A stretch of 64,000 nucleotides of DNA from contig JAFEAT010000003.1 in assembly GCA_018266255.1 (NCBI GenBank), positions 62,001-126,000 on the forward strand, given 5' to 3'. The stretch is from Cyanobacteria bacterium SZAS-4. GTDB taxonomy: Bacteria > Cyanobacteriota > Vampirovibrionia > Obscuribacterales > Obscuribacteraceae. The position numbers and the translations under genes are program-made. A model generated the notes under the pieces. That model made no database searches. It saw only the letters and a program-made list of their open reading frames with translations, and was not told the origin of the DNA. Position 1 is the first letter of the stretch, and each line of letters starts with the position of its first letter. Shown here in pieces: positions 27,955-36,278 of the stretch.

Positions 27955-29856
27955 CTACTCTAAAGTATCCTTCGGCTGATTCAAGACTTTTTCTCGTTCT
28001 TTGTCGCGAACAGCCTCAGCCCTTTCCGCAGTTTTTGCTCGTTCGAGCAAAGCCTTAATCTGCTCGATGTGTTCTTGTCCGTGGTCTGCAGACTCGAACG
28101 CCGAGGCGGTTTCTGCTACTCCGACGTTGCAATGCGTCGCCTCTTCGATTTCTAGCGCTTCTTGCAACCAGCTCAGTGCCTTCACATAGTTCTTTTTGGC
28201 AAAGTCGTCTTTCGCGTCTGCCACATAATTTTTCGCTAGTGACTCTGCATACTCTTTGTCTACCTTGTTGCCACCAACTCGCTGCAGCAATCCAGCATCC
28301 ATATCGATTATCTCTGCCAGGTCGTGCCCGTCATGACCAAAGATATACTCCATGTGTTTGACGTTCGCATTGAGTAACTCGCGGCGTGCGCGTGCAATTA
28401 TCTCGGGCCTGGCACCGGTGCGCTCCAGGCACACGAGTAGACCGAACAGCGCCTTGGTGCGCTTCTCTGTTCCATCACCGAAGTCTTTCGACATCGCCAC
28501 TGCAGTTTTGTAAGCCTCGAGTGCTTGCGGAAATTTGCCCTCTCGCATATCTGTTTCTGCTTCTGCAATTTTCCATCGATACGGCTCTTGTTTGTAAAAC
28601 GGTGCGGGATCGGAGGGCGGTCCATGCTTAGTAGCCGCCCAGACCAAGCCCATGACGAGCGAACCTAACAAGATGTACAGAACAAGCACCATTTGACGTA
28701 GACGCTTGTTGTGCGCATCTTGCTTCTTTGTCAGATCAACTGCATCTAGCACCAGTTGGTGCAGTGCTTCTCGTGATTTTTCTCCAGTTTCGTCGACTAC
28801 TGTTTCCAGACCTGTTACAGTGTTGTCCCCCGAAAGTGGCTTGAAGTCATCATCTTCAACTTCACCCAGAGAGATGCGGGAGCCTTTCACCGAATCTATC
28901 AATTGCTTTTTGAATTCGGTCATAGTCTGCTGGCGTTCGTCTGGATTTTTGGCCAGCGATTTTAAAACACAGGCATCTAATAGCTCTGGAATCTCCTTGT
29001 TTGGTACTATTGTGCGCATAGACGGCGGCTGCTCACTAACATGTTTGTTCATCGTCTCGAATGAATTTACACCCATCAGTGGTGGCATGCCAGTGAGCGT
29101 TTCGTACAGTACACATCCCAATGAATAGATGTCTGATCGCGCATCTAGACTTTTACCCTGGCATTGCTCAGGGCTCATGTAGAGTGGACTTCCAAAGACT
29201 TCGCCCGGCTGCGTCAAACTTTGAGAAATTGCTCCATCTGTTGATTGGATTTTCGCGATACCGAAATCGACGATTTTGACTAATTCGTGTCCGTCAGGCT
29301 CGTTGATCAAAAATAGGTTGCCTGGTTTAAGATCGCGATGGATAACGCCTTTCGAGTGAGCTTGAGCTAAACCGCTGCAAGCTTGAATGAAAATTTGCAG
29401 GGCGTGATCAACTGGCATGTCACCATTTTTTTGCAACCAATCTGCTAAATCTTGACCCTCCAAATTTTCCATAATAAGGAAGGCTTTGTCGTCACTGATG
29501 CCGAAATCGAGCACCTGAATGACGTTCTTGTCTCTTATTGAAATTGCAGCAATGGCCTCTAGCTTGAAGCGGTCGAAACTGGTTGGATCAGAGCTTAGCG
29601 ATTGATTTAAAACTTTGATGGCAACATAGTTCTGCATGAACATCTGCTGCGCTTTGTAGACTACGCTCATGCCTCCTCGCCCGACCACTTCGAGTATTTC
29701 GTAGCGATCTGCGAATGTTTTGCCGATCATTGGATCAGGCAAAGCAACGATCAATCGAGTTCCATCGTGTGGGCAATTTTGTTGGCCGTCGGAAAATTCT
29801 TCCTGACAGCGCATGCAACGCATTTTAATTGGATCTATGAGGTCGTCGGAGCCCAC
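27955..29856 (-). CDS. Membrane Ser/Thr kinase with N-terminal zinc ribbon and C-terminal helical repeats
   Basis: The zinc ribbon CMRC...CPHDGTRL occupies about residues 14-35. The kinase domain follows, with GRGGMSVVYKAQ, AIKVL, HRDLKPGN (the usual KPEN is KPGN), DFGIAK and SPEQ. A transmembrane helix lies at about 388-410 (VLVLYILLGSLVMGLVWA). The C-terminal ~220 residues are extracytoplasmic, helical and TPR-like, a plausible sensor or partner-binding domain. The start is GTG 29856; ATG 29823 is an alternative. It is about 35 bp downstream of the small gene 29892-30191 on the same strand, and a possible pair with the kinase at 26246-27883. Confidence 0.92.
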   Translation of the reverse strand: MGSDDLIDPIKMRCMRCQEEFSDGQQNCPHDGTRLIVALPDPMIGKTFADRYEILEVVGRGGMSVVYKAQQMFMQNYVAIKVLNQSLSSDPTSFDRFKLEAIAAISIRDKNVIQVLDFGISDDKAFLIMENLEGQDLADWLQKNGDMPVDHALQIFIQACSGLAQAHSKGVIHRDLKPGNLFLINEPDGHELVKIVDFGIAKIQSTDGAISQSLTQPGEVFGSPLYMSPEQCQGKSLDARSDIYSLGCVLYETLTGMPPLMGVNSFETMNKHVSEQPPSMRTIVPNKEIPELLDACVLKSLAKNPDERQQTMTEFKKQLIDSVKGSRISLGEVEDDDFKPLSGDNTVTGLETVVDETGEKSREALHQLVLDAVDLTKKQDAHNKRLRQMVLVLYILLGSLVMGLVWAATKHGPPSDPAPFYKQEPYRWKIAEAETDMREGKFPQALEAYKTAVAMSKDFGDGTEKRTKALFGLLVCLERTGARPEIIARARRELLNANVKHMEYIFGHDGHDLAEIIDMDAGLLQRVGGNKVDKEYAESLAKNYVADAKDDFAKKNYVKALSWLQEALEIEEATHCNVGVAETASAFESADHGQEHIEQIKALLERAKTAERAEAVRDKEREKVLNQPKDTLE

Positions 29857-29891
29857 GTGCAGGATGCATCCTTATGTAGGGCCCGGAGAGT

Positions 29892-30191
29892 TTAGCTCGG
29901 CGCCCAAGTTTGCTTCATTGTCTGACCAATTCTAAACCCTTGCACCAAATTGACGCGCATCAATTGATATAGTTCGTGCAATGCATCCTGGTCGTTAATG
30001 CCATGTTTTTCTGCGACTGAGTTTACTTGCTGCATAGCAATTGCGGAGAAGTACACCAACACTTCTTCTCTGACTTCTCCTCTACCTTGATTGGGAAGTC
30101 TCAATACTGCTTTGCCAAAATCGTTGTTGACCGCATCAACAATCTCTTGGTTCAGCACTTCTACGTAGAATGACTCTGTTTTCTGGCCCAT
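29892..30191 (-). CDS. Hypothetical small protein
   Basis: This is an unrecognised 99-aa soluble, mostly helical protein. ATG 30191 has GAGGGG just upstream and is preferred over the longer frame from 30215. It has no cysteines or membrane segment. It lies 35 bp upstream of the kinase at 27955-29856 on the same strand, so cotranscription and a regulatory or substrate role for that kinase are possible but only inferred. Confidence 0.7.
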   Translation of the reverse strand: MGQKTESFYVEVLNQEIVDAVNNDFGKAVLRLPNQGRGEVREEVLVYFSAIAMQQVNSVAEKHGINDQDALHELYQLMRVNLVQGFRIGQTMKQTWAPS

Positions 30192-30441
30192 GGATGCCCC
30201 TCGAAAATGTCCCAATTACGGATGCATTATTTGAGATTACTGTATCACCGTTTTTCTGCAAGCACTATGCGCACGTTTTTACTTATACGTTCCTTAACGA
30301 ACAGGAGCCTGCTTCCGAGCCGGCTGGGGCAGACTCGCGCAAGCTTCACTGAGACTGCAACTGAAATGAATTGGATATATCTTTGTGTCTATCTATGTGA
30401 GATCTAAGGACGTATCTGACTGTGCAACTAACAGCGAAACC

Positions 30442-31356
30442 TTACGGGGCAACGATGCTGGGCACCGCTGGTGACGCCATTGACTCGGCTGCAGCGATAA
30501 CGACATCGGTAAGTTTTTCCATGAGAGTTTGCTCAGAAATTTGTTCGACCGAGATTGCTTGCACCGGTCCAGGAAGCGCGCCCAGGCAGCTTGTTGCGGC
30601 ACGAGAGAAGGCGTCTGCGTTGCCTGTGACGTAAAAATTGAATTCGTCTTGTGTATTTGTTTGCGCACGATTGCCATTCGTTGAAGCGGTCAGGTGTTGT
30701 CGCAAGATCACTGCTGGGTCGATGATTTGAACTTTTCCTGCAAGCAACTGTTCGAGTTGCTTTCTTAAGAACGGGAAGTGTGTGCAACCCAGAATCAATA
30801 CTTCCACTTCTTGCTTCAACAATGTTTGCACATGTTGATCCACAACATTTAGAGTGCTTGCTTGATCGATATGTCCGCTTTCGACAATAGGAACGAATTC
30901 AGGACAGGCCAATTCAAATACGTCTAATCCCGGTTGATGTGACTTGATCAATCTTGAGAAAACGTGACTTCGAACAGTGGAAGCAGTCGCCATCACGCCC
31001 ACTTTCTTGTTGAGAGCGGCTGTATATTCGGCTGTAGTACTGATCAAATCGAACACTGGAACGGGTGAACGACGCTTGGCTGACTCGAAAGCATGTGCAG
31101 CACTCGTGTTGCATGCCATGACGATGGCATCGACATTTTTACCAACGAGAAAATCTACAATTTCATCGACGTAACGAACGATCTCAGAGGACTCTCGATT
31201 GCCGTAAGGACATCGTGCAGTGTCTCCGACATAAGAAAATTTGCGACCCTTATTAAGTGCTGGTAATTTAGCCATCTCTCTCAGTACGGACAGACCGCCG
31301 ACGCCTGAGTCGAATAATCCGATGCGATTAAAGTCTTTGAGCTGATCGTCTGCCAT
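30442..31356 (-). CDS. murI: Glutamate racemase
   Basis: MurI makes D-glutamate for peptidoglycan from L-glutamate. The two catalytic cysteines lie in VMACNTSAAHA and in ILGCTHFPFL. Other family motifs are GLFDSGVGGLSVLRE, YVGDTARCPYGNR and GVMATASTVRS. The length of 304 aa is slightly above the usual 260-285. It follows the amidase gene on the minus strand with a 24-bp gap, making a peptidoglycan pair. Confidence 0.96.
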   Translation of the reverse strand: MADDQLKDFNRIGLFDSGVGGLSVLREMAKLPALNKGRKFSYVGDTARCPYGNRESSEIVRYVDEIVDFLVGKNVDAIVMACNTSAAHAFESAKRRSPVPVFDLISTTAEYTAALNKKVGVMATASTVRSHVFSRLIKSHQPGLDVFELACPEFVPIVESGHIDQASTLNVVDQHVQTLLKQEVEVLILGCTHFPFLRKQLEQLLAGKVQIIDPAVILRQHLTASTNGNRAQTNTQDEFNFYVTGNADAFSRAATSCLGALPGPVQAISVEQISEQTLMEKLTDVVIAAAESMASPAVPSIVAP

Positions 31357-31380
31357 TTCTAGTACGTTCCTTTTAAACGC

Positions 31381-33471
31381 TCACTTCACTGCGCGGACTG
31401 CATTAGATCCGCTACCTGAAAGACTTTCTGCAACTGACTTATTAGGCGCCGCAGATGTTCCCTTTCCTGCACTCTGGTCAAAATTGATTACCGGAGCTGT
31501 CTTCACAGTATTTGCTTGCGTTTCCGGGTTTTTATTCACATAGAGAATAACACCCTGCGCAAGCGCATCAGCTATCTTGCCCTGGTAATCAGATGATATT
31601 AATTTCTCACGTTCATCCTTATTGGATATATAACCGACCTCTGCAAGGATCGCTGGCACTGATGTGTGATTGATTACGTAAAACCGTGCTTTACGAACGC
31701 CGCGATTTGGCACGCCCAGAGACGTATACAAGCTTGTGTGAACTGCTTCAGCTAGAGGTTTGCTTTGTTCTGTCTGGAAGTAGGTCTCGACGCCTTTGAT
31801 GTCACTTGTGCCTTCCAACGAATTGATGTGCACACTGATGAATGCTTTCGGCATAACGAGATTGGTGATTTTGACACGGTCTTCCAGTGATACGAAAGTG
31901 TCATCGCTGCGCGTCATGGTGATGAAGGCACCACTTGCTTCCAGGCGCTTCTTGAGCTGATTGATGATGCCGAGTGTCATCTCTTTTTCACGCGCTTCAC
32001 CACGAATGGCTCCTGGTTCGCTGCCACCATGGCCGGCATCAAGTACGAGGCTAACTCCTTCCAGCGGAAGGTTTGGATTGGACTTCGTCATCACTGACGG
32101 AGCTTGATTGAATATCTTCAATGTCAGCACTGTGCCATCTTCTGCAAATGTTTTCTCTTGCACTTGCACACTGTCACTAGCCAGGTCGAAGACTAAACGA
32201 CAGGTCTTCTTGTCCATCATTCCGATGCGTACTGAACGACAGAGTGAGTTGTCTTGAAAGAGCGAAACTGTTGCTTCATCCAGGTCGGCAGGCTTGTCTA
32301 AATCGATGATGTAACGTTCAGGAAAGTGCAGGCGAAAACTCTTGTAGGTAATATTGCGTTCCGCCAAAACTTGAATAGCCGCATTGGGCTCTTTGTTGTC
32401 GGTATCGCTAACTACGGATAAGCGCGCCATTGGCACTCCGGGCGGTTTTTCAGTTTTGTTGTCTAGTCGAAGATTGTCAGATTTTTCTTTGTTTGGAAGA
32501 TCTGAATTCTCGGGTGTTTCTCCGGTATCGTCGTCCGCTTTCTTCTTGATCGACTTCGCGACGGGAGGAACTGGCTTTTTGATTGTATCTGTCGCAGCTA
32601 CCTGGTCTTGTGAAGGCGTTGTTAGGAGTTTGTTATTTTGCACTGGCGGAGCTACAGTAGGAACTGCGCGGGCTTGCAGCTTTTCTGGAGTTTGTATTTT
32701 GCCTGGCACAATCGTCGACCGACGCGCGGCAGCGAGCAGGTCTTGAATGTGTTGAATCGAGGCGTCTATATCCTCTTCACCGTCCGCAGATTTTTTGCTC
32801 GCTCGTGACGCCACCTGTAGAGGCGCAGGTTTTGCGACTTTCGCTACCGCTAGTTTGGTCGCTACCGCAGTAGGCACACTCGCCGGCGCGACTGGTGGAG
32901 CAGCTGCTGGTGGCGCTGTCTTCGTTTCGGGTTTCGTCTCTTTAGCGGCAAGCACAGGTGGTTTCGTTTCCTCTTCCACTTTTGCTGGCGCGACAGCTAC
33001 TTCGACTGGATCAGGAATCAACCCCTTAGCGCCAGTCCACTTGACGATTAATGTTCCGGAATTAGCAGTAAATGAAAGTCCTTTTAATGAAGCTGGGTTG
33101 CGAGAGATGGCCGCAACACGACAGATAGGCGGGTTGACCTGAAATTGTCCCACCCGAATCTCTTCAATACCCCACTTGCCGGGCGTTTGCACCGGATGGA
33201 TGATGTGAGGAGGCATGACATAACTGAGCCCGGCGAAGTCCGCCACCATCATGGCGTGACCGTTTGGCCCCGGTAAATATTGAATTGATGGCGCGCCGAT
33301 TTGAGCGCCTTTCATAGTGCTCATCACGATCGCGTTGTTTTCGGGATCATCGTTGCACGAAACTATACGGTCGTAATTCCAGGCCGTCTGTGCGAAACAG
33401 GCTGCGACCGTGGTTGTTGTTATTAAGAGACTCGAGAGAAATCCAGCTATCCGGCTCGCTCTCAGCGACAT
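31381..33471 (-). CDS. N-acetylmuramoyl-L-alanine amidase with AMIN domain
   Basis: This secreted amidase cleaves peptide stems from peptidoglycan during division or remodelling. A signal peptide (hydrophobic core about 10-26, ending ACFA) precedes an N-terminal domain. A long Pro/Ala/Lys-rich linker and an AMIN domain (about 355-450) follow. The Amidase_3 domain (about 475-660) has zinc ligands in LVLDAGHGG, a downstream Glu (GEAREKEMTLGI), ISVHIN and the catalytic AEVGYISN. At 696 aa it is long because of the linker. Cyanobacterial AmiC homologues have a similar AMIN-amidase order. It is the first gene of the amidase-murI pair. Confidence 0.93.
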   Translation of the reverse strand: MSLRASRIAGFLSSLLITTTTVAACFAQTAWNYDRIVSCNDDPENNAIVMSTMKGAQIGAPSIQYLPGPNGHAMMVADFAGLSYVMPPHIIHPVQTPGKWGIEEIRVGQFQVNPPICRVAAISRNPASLKGLSFTANSGTLIVKWTGAKGLIPDPVEVAVAPAKVEEETKPPVLAAKETKPETKTAPPAAAPPVAPASVPTAVATKLAVAKVAKPAPLQVASRASKKSADGEEDIDASIQHIQDLLAAARRSTIVPGKIQTPEKLQARAVPTVAPPVQNNKLLTTPSQDQVAATDTIKKPVPPVAKSIKKKADDDTGETPENSDLPNKEKSDNLRLDNKTEKPPGVPMARLSVVSDTDNKEPNAAIQVLAERNITYKSFRLHFPERYIIDLDKPADLDEATVSLFQDNSLCRSVRIGMMDKKTCRLVFDLASDSVQVQEKTFAEDGTVLTLKIFNQAPSVMTKSNPNLPLEGVSLVLDAGHGGSEPGAIRGEAREKEMTLGIINQLKKRLEASGAFITMTRSDDTFVSLEDRVKITNLVMPKAFISVHINSLEGTSDIKGVETYFQTEQSKPLAEAVHTSLYTSLGVPNRGVRKARFYVINHTSVPAILAEVGYISNKDEREKLISSDYQGKIADALAQGVILYVNKNPETQANTVKTAPVINFDQSAGKGTSAAPNKSVAESLSGSGSNAVRAVK

Positions 33472-33711
33472 GAAGCCACCTTAACTTTCCCGTAAAAAAT
33501 CAATTTTAACACGCCAGCACTGCATCTTCGCTGGGAGTGTATATTCTCTTGATATCCGCTGCCACCACATATGAGGCGTAAATAAAATTCAGATTCCTCT
33601 ATCACTATTAGTAAGCTGATACTCTTACGTGCGTGCTGCGAGCCCTCCATCGCTTACCAAGTGGCGGTCTACGGCTGAATGGCGTCGTCTTTTTTTGGGA
33701 GTTAATTTGGA

Positions 33712-35787
33712 ATGAACTTAGCTGGTTTCCCTCTGATATTCGGTTGCGCTCTAGCTGCAATCATCTATGGTGCTGTTGCCAGTTGGAGCGTTCTAAAACT
33801 AAGCCCCGGCAACGAAAGAATGGTCGACATCGCAACGGCGATTCAACAAGGCGCGGGCGCGTATATGAATCGTCAATACACGACGATCGCCGGTGTCGGT
33901 GTTGTACTTGCGATTATTATCGGACTCGCTCTCAACCCGATGACAGCTGCTGGATTCGTTGTAGGTGCGTTGTTGAGTTCGCTGGCGGGATATGTCGGAA
34001 TGTTTGTGTCAGTTCGAGCAAACGTTCGCACCGCAGAAGCCGCTCGTGGCGGTCTGGAAAAGGCACTGACAGTCGCTTTCCGCGGCGGTTCGGTAACAGG
34101 TTTACTAGTGGTTGGACTGGGACTTCTTGGTGTCGCTGGTTTCTTCTACTTCACACATGATGTGCAAGCGTTGATCGGACTCGGCTTCGGAGCCAGCTTG
34201 ATCTCGGTATTCGCAAGACTTGGTGGCGGAATCTACACGAAAGCTGCCGACGTTGGCGCTGACCTTGTCGGAAAAGTGGAAGCAGGAATTCCTGAAGACG
34301 ATCCAAGAAATCCAGCTGTTATCGCTGACAACGTCGGCGACAACGTTGGTGATTGTGCTGGTATGGCTGCTGACTTGTTCGAAACATATGCTGTAACCGC
34401 TATCGCAACAATGTTGCTTGCCCATGAAACTTTCCACACAGTAATCGAGCAACGTCCTGAAATTCTGCTTTACCCTCTGGTACTAGGGGCGGTGTCGATC
34501 CTGGCTTCGATCATCGGCTGTTTCTTTGTTCGCCTGGGCGGAAGCAAGAACATCATGATGGCGTTGTACAAAGGTCTGATCGTGGCCGGCGTGCTCGCTG
34601 CAGGTGGTTTCTGGTACTTCACCAACATGATGATGAGCGGATTGAGCCGCGAACCGATGGCCTACTTCCTCGCATCGATGGTCGGTCTCGTGGTCACAGC
34701 GGCGATCGTATGGATCACCGAGTACTACACATCAACTGCTTACGGGCCTGTGCGTGGTATCGCCAAAGCATCCGAAACTGGTCATGCCACCAATATAATC
34801 GCCGGTCTTGCCGTGTCGATGAGATCGACAGCGCTGCCAGTCATCGTCATCGTTATCGGTATCCTCGTTTCATACGGATTGGCTGGCATCTTCGGTGTTG
34901 CATTGGCTGCAATGTCGATGCTCAGTATGTCTGGCATCATCGTCGCCATCGACTCATACGGTCCTATCACTGACAACGCCGGTGGTATCGCCGAAATGGC
35001 TGAACTTCCAAAAGAAGTTCGTGAAATTACCGACCCACTAGACGCTGTTGGAAATACAACCAAAGCCGTAACGAAAGGATATGCAATCGGATCAGCTGGT
35101 CTAGCTGCAATCGTTTTGTTCAGCTCGTACACGACTGAGTTGCAAGCTGCAATTCAAAAAGTCACACCAGGAGCCACTATCACATTTGACCTTTCCAGCC
35201 CATACGTTCTGGCCGGATTGTTCCTTGGTGGTTTGATTCCTTTCTTGTTCGCCGCTATGGCGATGGAAGCCGTCGGTTATGCAGGCGGTCTGGTTGTTAC
35301 TGAAGTACGTCGCCAGTTCAAAGAGATTCCTGGAATTATGGAGTCAACAGCAAAGCCTGATTATGCAAAGTGCGTGGACATCGTAACTACAGCGGCGATC
35401 AAGCTCATGGTTGTGCCAGCCTTGATTCCGGTTTTGACTCCAGTTCTGATCGCTGCTCTCGGCTACTTTTACTTGAACACAGCTCTGCCTGGTGAATATG
35501 CCGCAGCAAAAATGCTTGGTGGAGTGCTTGTCGGTTCGATCGTGACTGGTATCTTCGTCGCTGTCTCGATGACATCGGGTGGTGGCGCCTGGGACAACGC
35601 CAAGAAATACATTGAAGAAGGAAATCACGGTGGAAAGGGCTCTGAAGCTCACAAAGCTGCGGTTACTGGTGACACGGTCGGCGACCCTTATAAGGACACT
35701 GCCGGTCCAGCCATCAACCCGATGATCAAAATCTTGAACATCGTCGCTCTCCTACTCATCTCCGTATTGGTAGGCAGCGCCCACTAA
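33712..35787 (+). CDS. hppA: K+-independent H+-translocating membrane pyrophosphatase
   Basis: This polytopic pump (about 16 helices) couples pyrophosphate hydrolysis to proton export. The substrate site has [20 protein letters not shown] and [23 protein letters not shown] near residue 196, and a second acidic loop with [16 protein letters not shown] near the C-terminus. The cation determinant near residue 446 reads [10 protein letters not shown]: Lys and Thr at the two diagnostic sites indicate the K+-independent proton-pumping class. The length of 691 aa is normal. It is monocistronic, ended by the terminator at 35821. GGGAG precedes the ATG. Confidence 0.95.
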   Translation: MNLAGFPLIFGCALAAIIYGAVASWSVLKLSPGNERMVDIATAIQQGAGAYMNRQYTTIAGVGVVLAIIIGLALNPMTAAGFVVGALLSSLAGYVGMFVSVRANVRTAEAARGGLEKALTVAFRGGSVTGLLVVGLGLLGVAGFFYFTHDVQALIGLGFGASLISVFARLGGGIYTKAADVGADLVGKVEAGIPEDDPRNPAVIADNVGDNVGDCAGMAADLFETYAVTAIATMLLAHETFHTVIEQRPEILLYPLVLGAVSILASIIGCFFVRLGGSKNIMMALYKGLIVAGVLAAGGFWYFTNMMMSGLSREPMAYFLASMVGLVVTAAIVWITEYYTSTAYGPVRGIAKASETGHATNIIAGLAVSMRSTALPVIVIVIGILVSYGLAGIFGVALAAMSMLSMSGIIVAIDSYGPITDNAGGIAEMAELPKEVREITDPLDAVGNTTKAVTKGYAIGSAGLAAIVLFSSYTTELQAAIQKVTPGATITFDLSSPYVLAGLFLGGLIPFLFAAMAMEAVGYAGGLVVTEVRRQFKEIPGIMESTAKPDYAKCVDIVTTAAIKLMVVPALIPVLTPVLIAALGYFYLNTALPGEYAAAKMLGGVLVGSIVTGIFVAVSMTSGGGAWDNAKKYIEEGNHGGKGSEAHKAAVTGDTVGDPYKDTAGPAINPMIKILNIVALLLISVLVGSAH

Positions 35788-35820
35788 TCCTGACTGTTAG
35801 TCTGGACTGTATAAGCATTA

Positions 35821-35857
35821 AAAGTCGTATCCGCCAACTTTCGGCAGGTGCGACTTT
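35821..35857 (+). terminator. Intrinsic terminator after hppA
   Basis: The stem AAAGTCG/CGACTTT has a partly paired interior (GCC/GGC) and is followed by a run of T ending in TTTTTTTC. It lies 34 bp after the hppA stop. Confidence 0.88.
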
Positions 35858-35871
35858 TTTTCTTCAGACTG

Positions 35872-35957
35872 AACCGTCGTCGGTTGAGTCTTTCCGCACT
35901 GGCCTGGGTTTCGGCGATTTGCTCCGGCTACTTCAGAAATTGAACCGTTATCGGTTG
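35872..35957. repeat. Two AACCG-N4-CGGTT palindromes
   Basis: Copies lie at 35872-35885 (AACCGTCGTCGGTT) and 35944-35957 (AACCGTTATCGGTT). Their flanks (TGAACCG..., then CGGTTGA) are the reverse complement of those at 8206-8314. Both sit just after the hppA terminator. Confidence 0.75.
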
Positions 35958-36058
35958 ATTTTTGGCGGCTTGTCAAGCTGATTGGGCGAGCTTTGCCTGG
36001 GGAACATAAATCGCATAATCCTGTTCATTCATTTCGCCACGTCAAGCCAGGGGATACT

Positions 36059-36193
36059 ATGCAGAACCCGCCGATGAGAAGCCTATACCTTGGAGTAATG
36101 CTCGGGTTGTTGATTGCATTCTCGCCAGTCTGGATGCACAGGGCACCAGCTCAGACTTACGATGCGCCCTGGGTCTATCCCACCACGCACTGA
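36059..36193 (+). CDS. Small secreted or membrane peptide (44 aa)
   Basis: ATG 36059 has AGGGGA a few bases upstream. The peptide has a basic start (MRSLY at residue 6), a hydrophobic core LGVMLGLLIAF and a probable signal peptidase site APA-QTYD. That would leave a mature peptide of only ~12 residues ending WVYPTTH. It lies between hppA and the PBP gene with no recognisable family. An alternative is a leader peptide for the downstream PBP gene, 85 bp away. Confidence 0.5.
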   Translation: MQNPPMRSLYLGVMLGLLIAFSPVWMHRAPAQTYDAPWVYPTTH

Positions 36194-36278
36194 ACAGCTT
36201 AGAGAAGCTTCGATTACATAAGCCCTCAGCCAGGCAACAATCCTGTTAACCTAATGGTTTTGCTGCTGCAGGCGTGCC

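Noticed and set aside
29864..29875. GGATGCATCC palindrome resembling part of the duplicated structured element
   Set aside because: Only the 10-bp palindrome is shared; the flanking stems are absent, so it is not a third copy.
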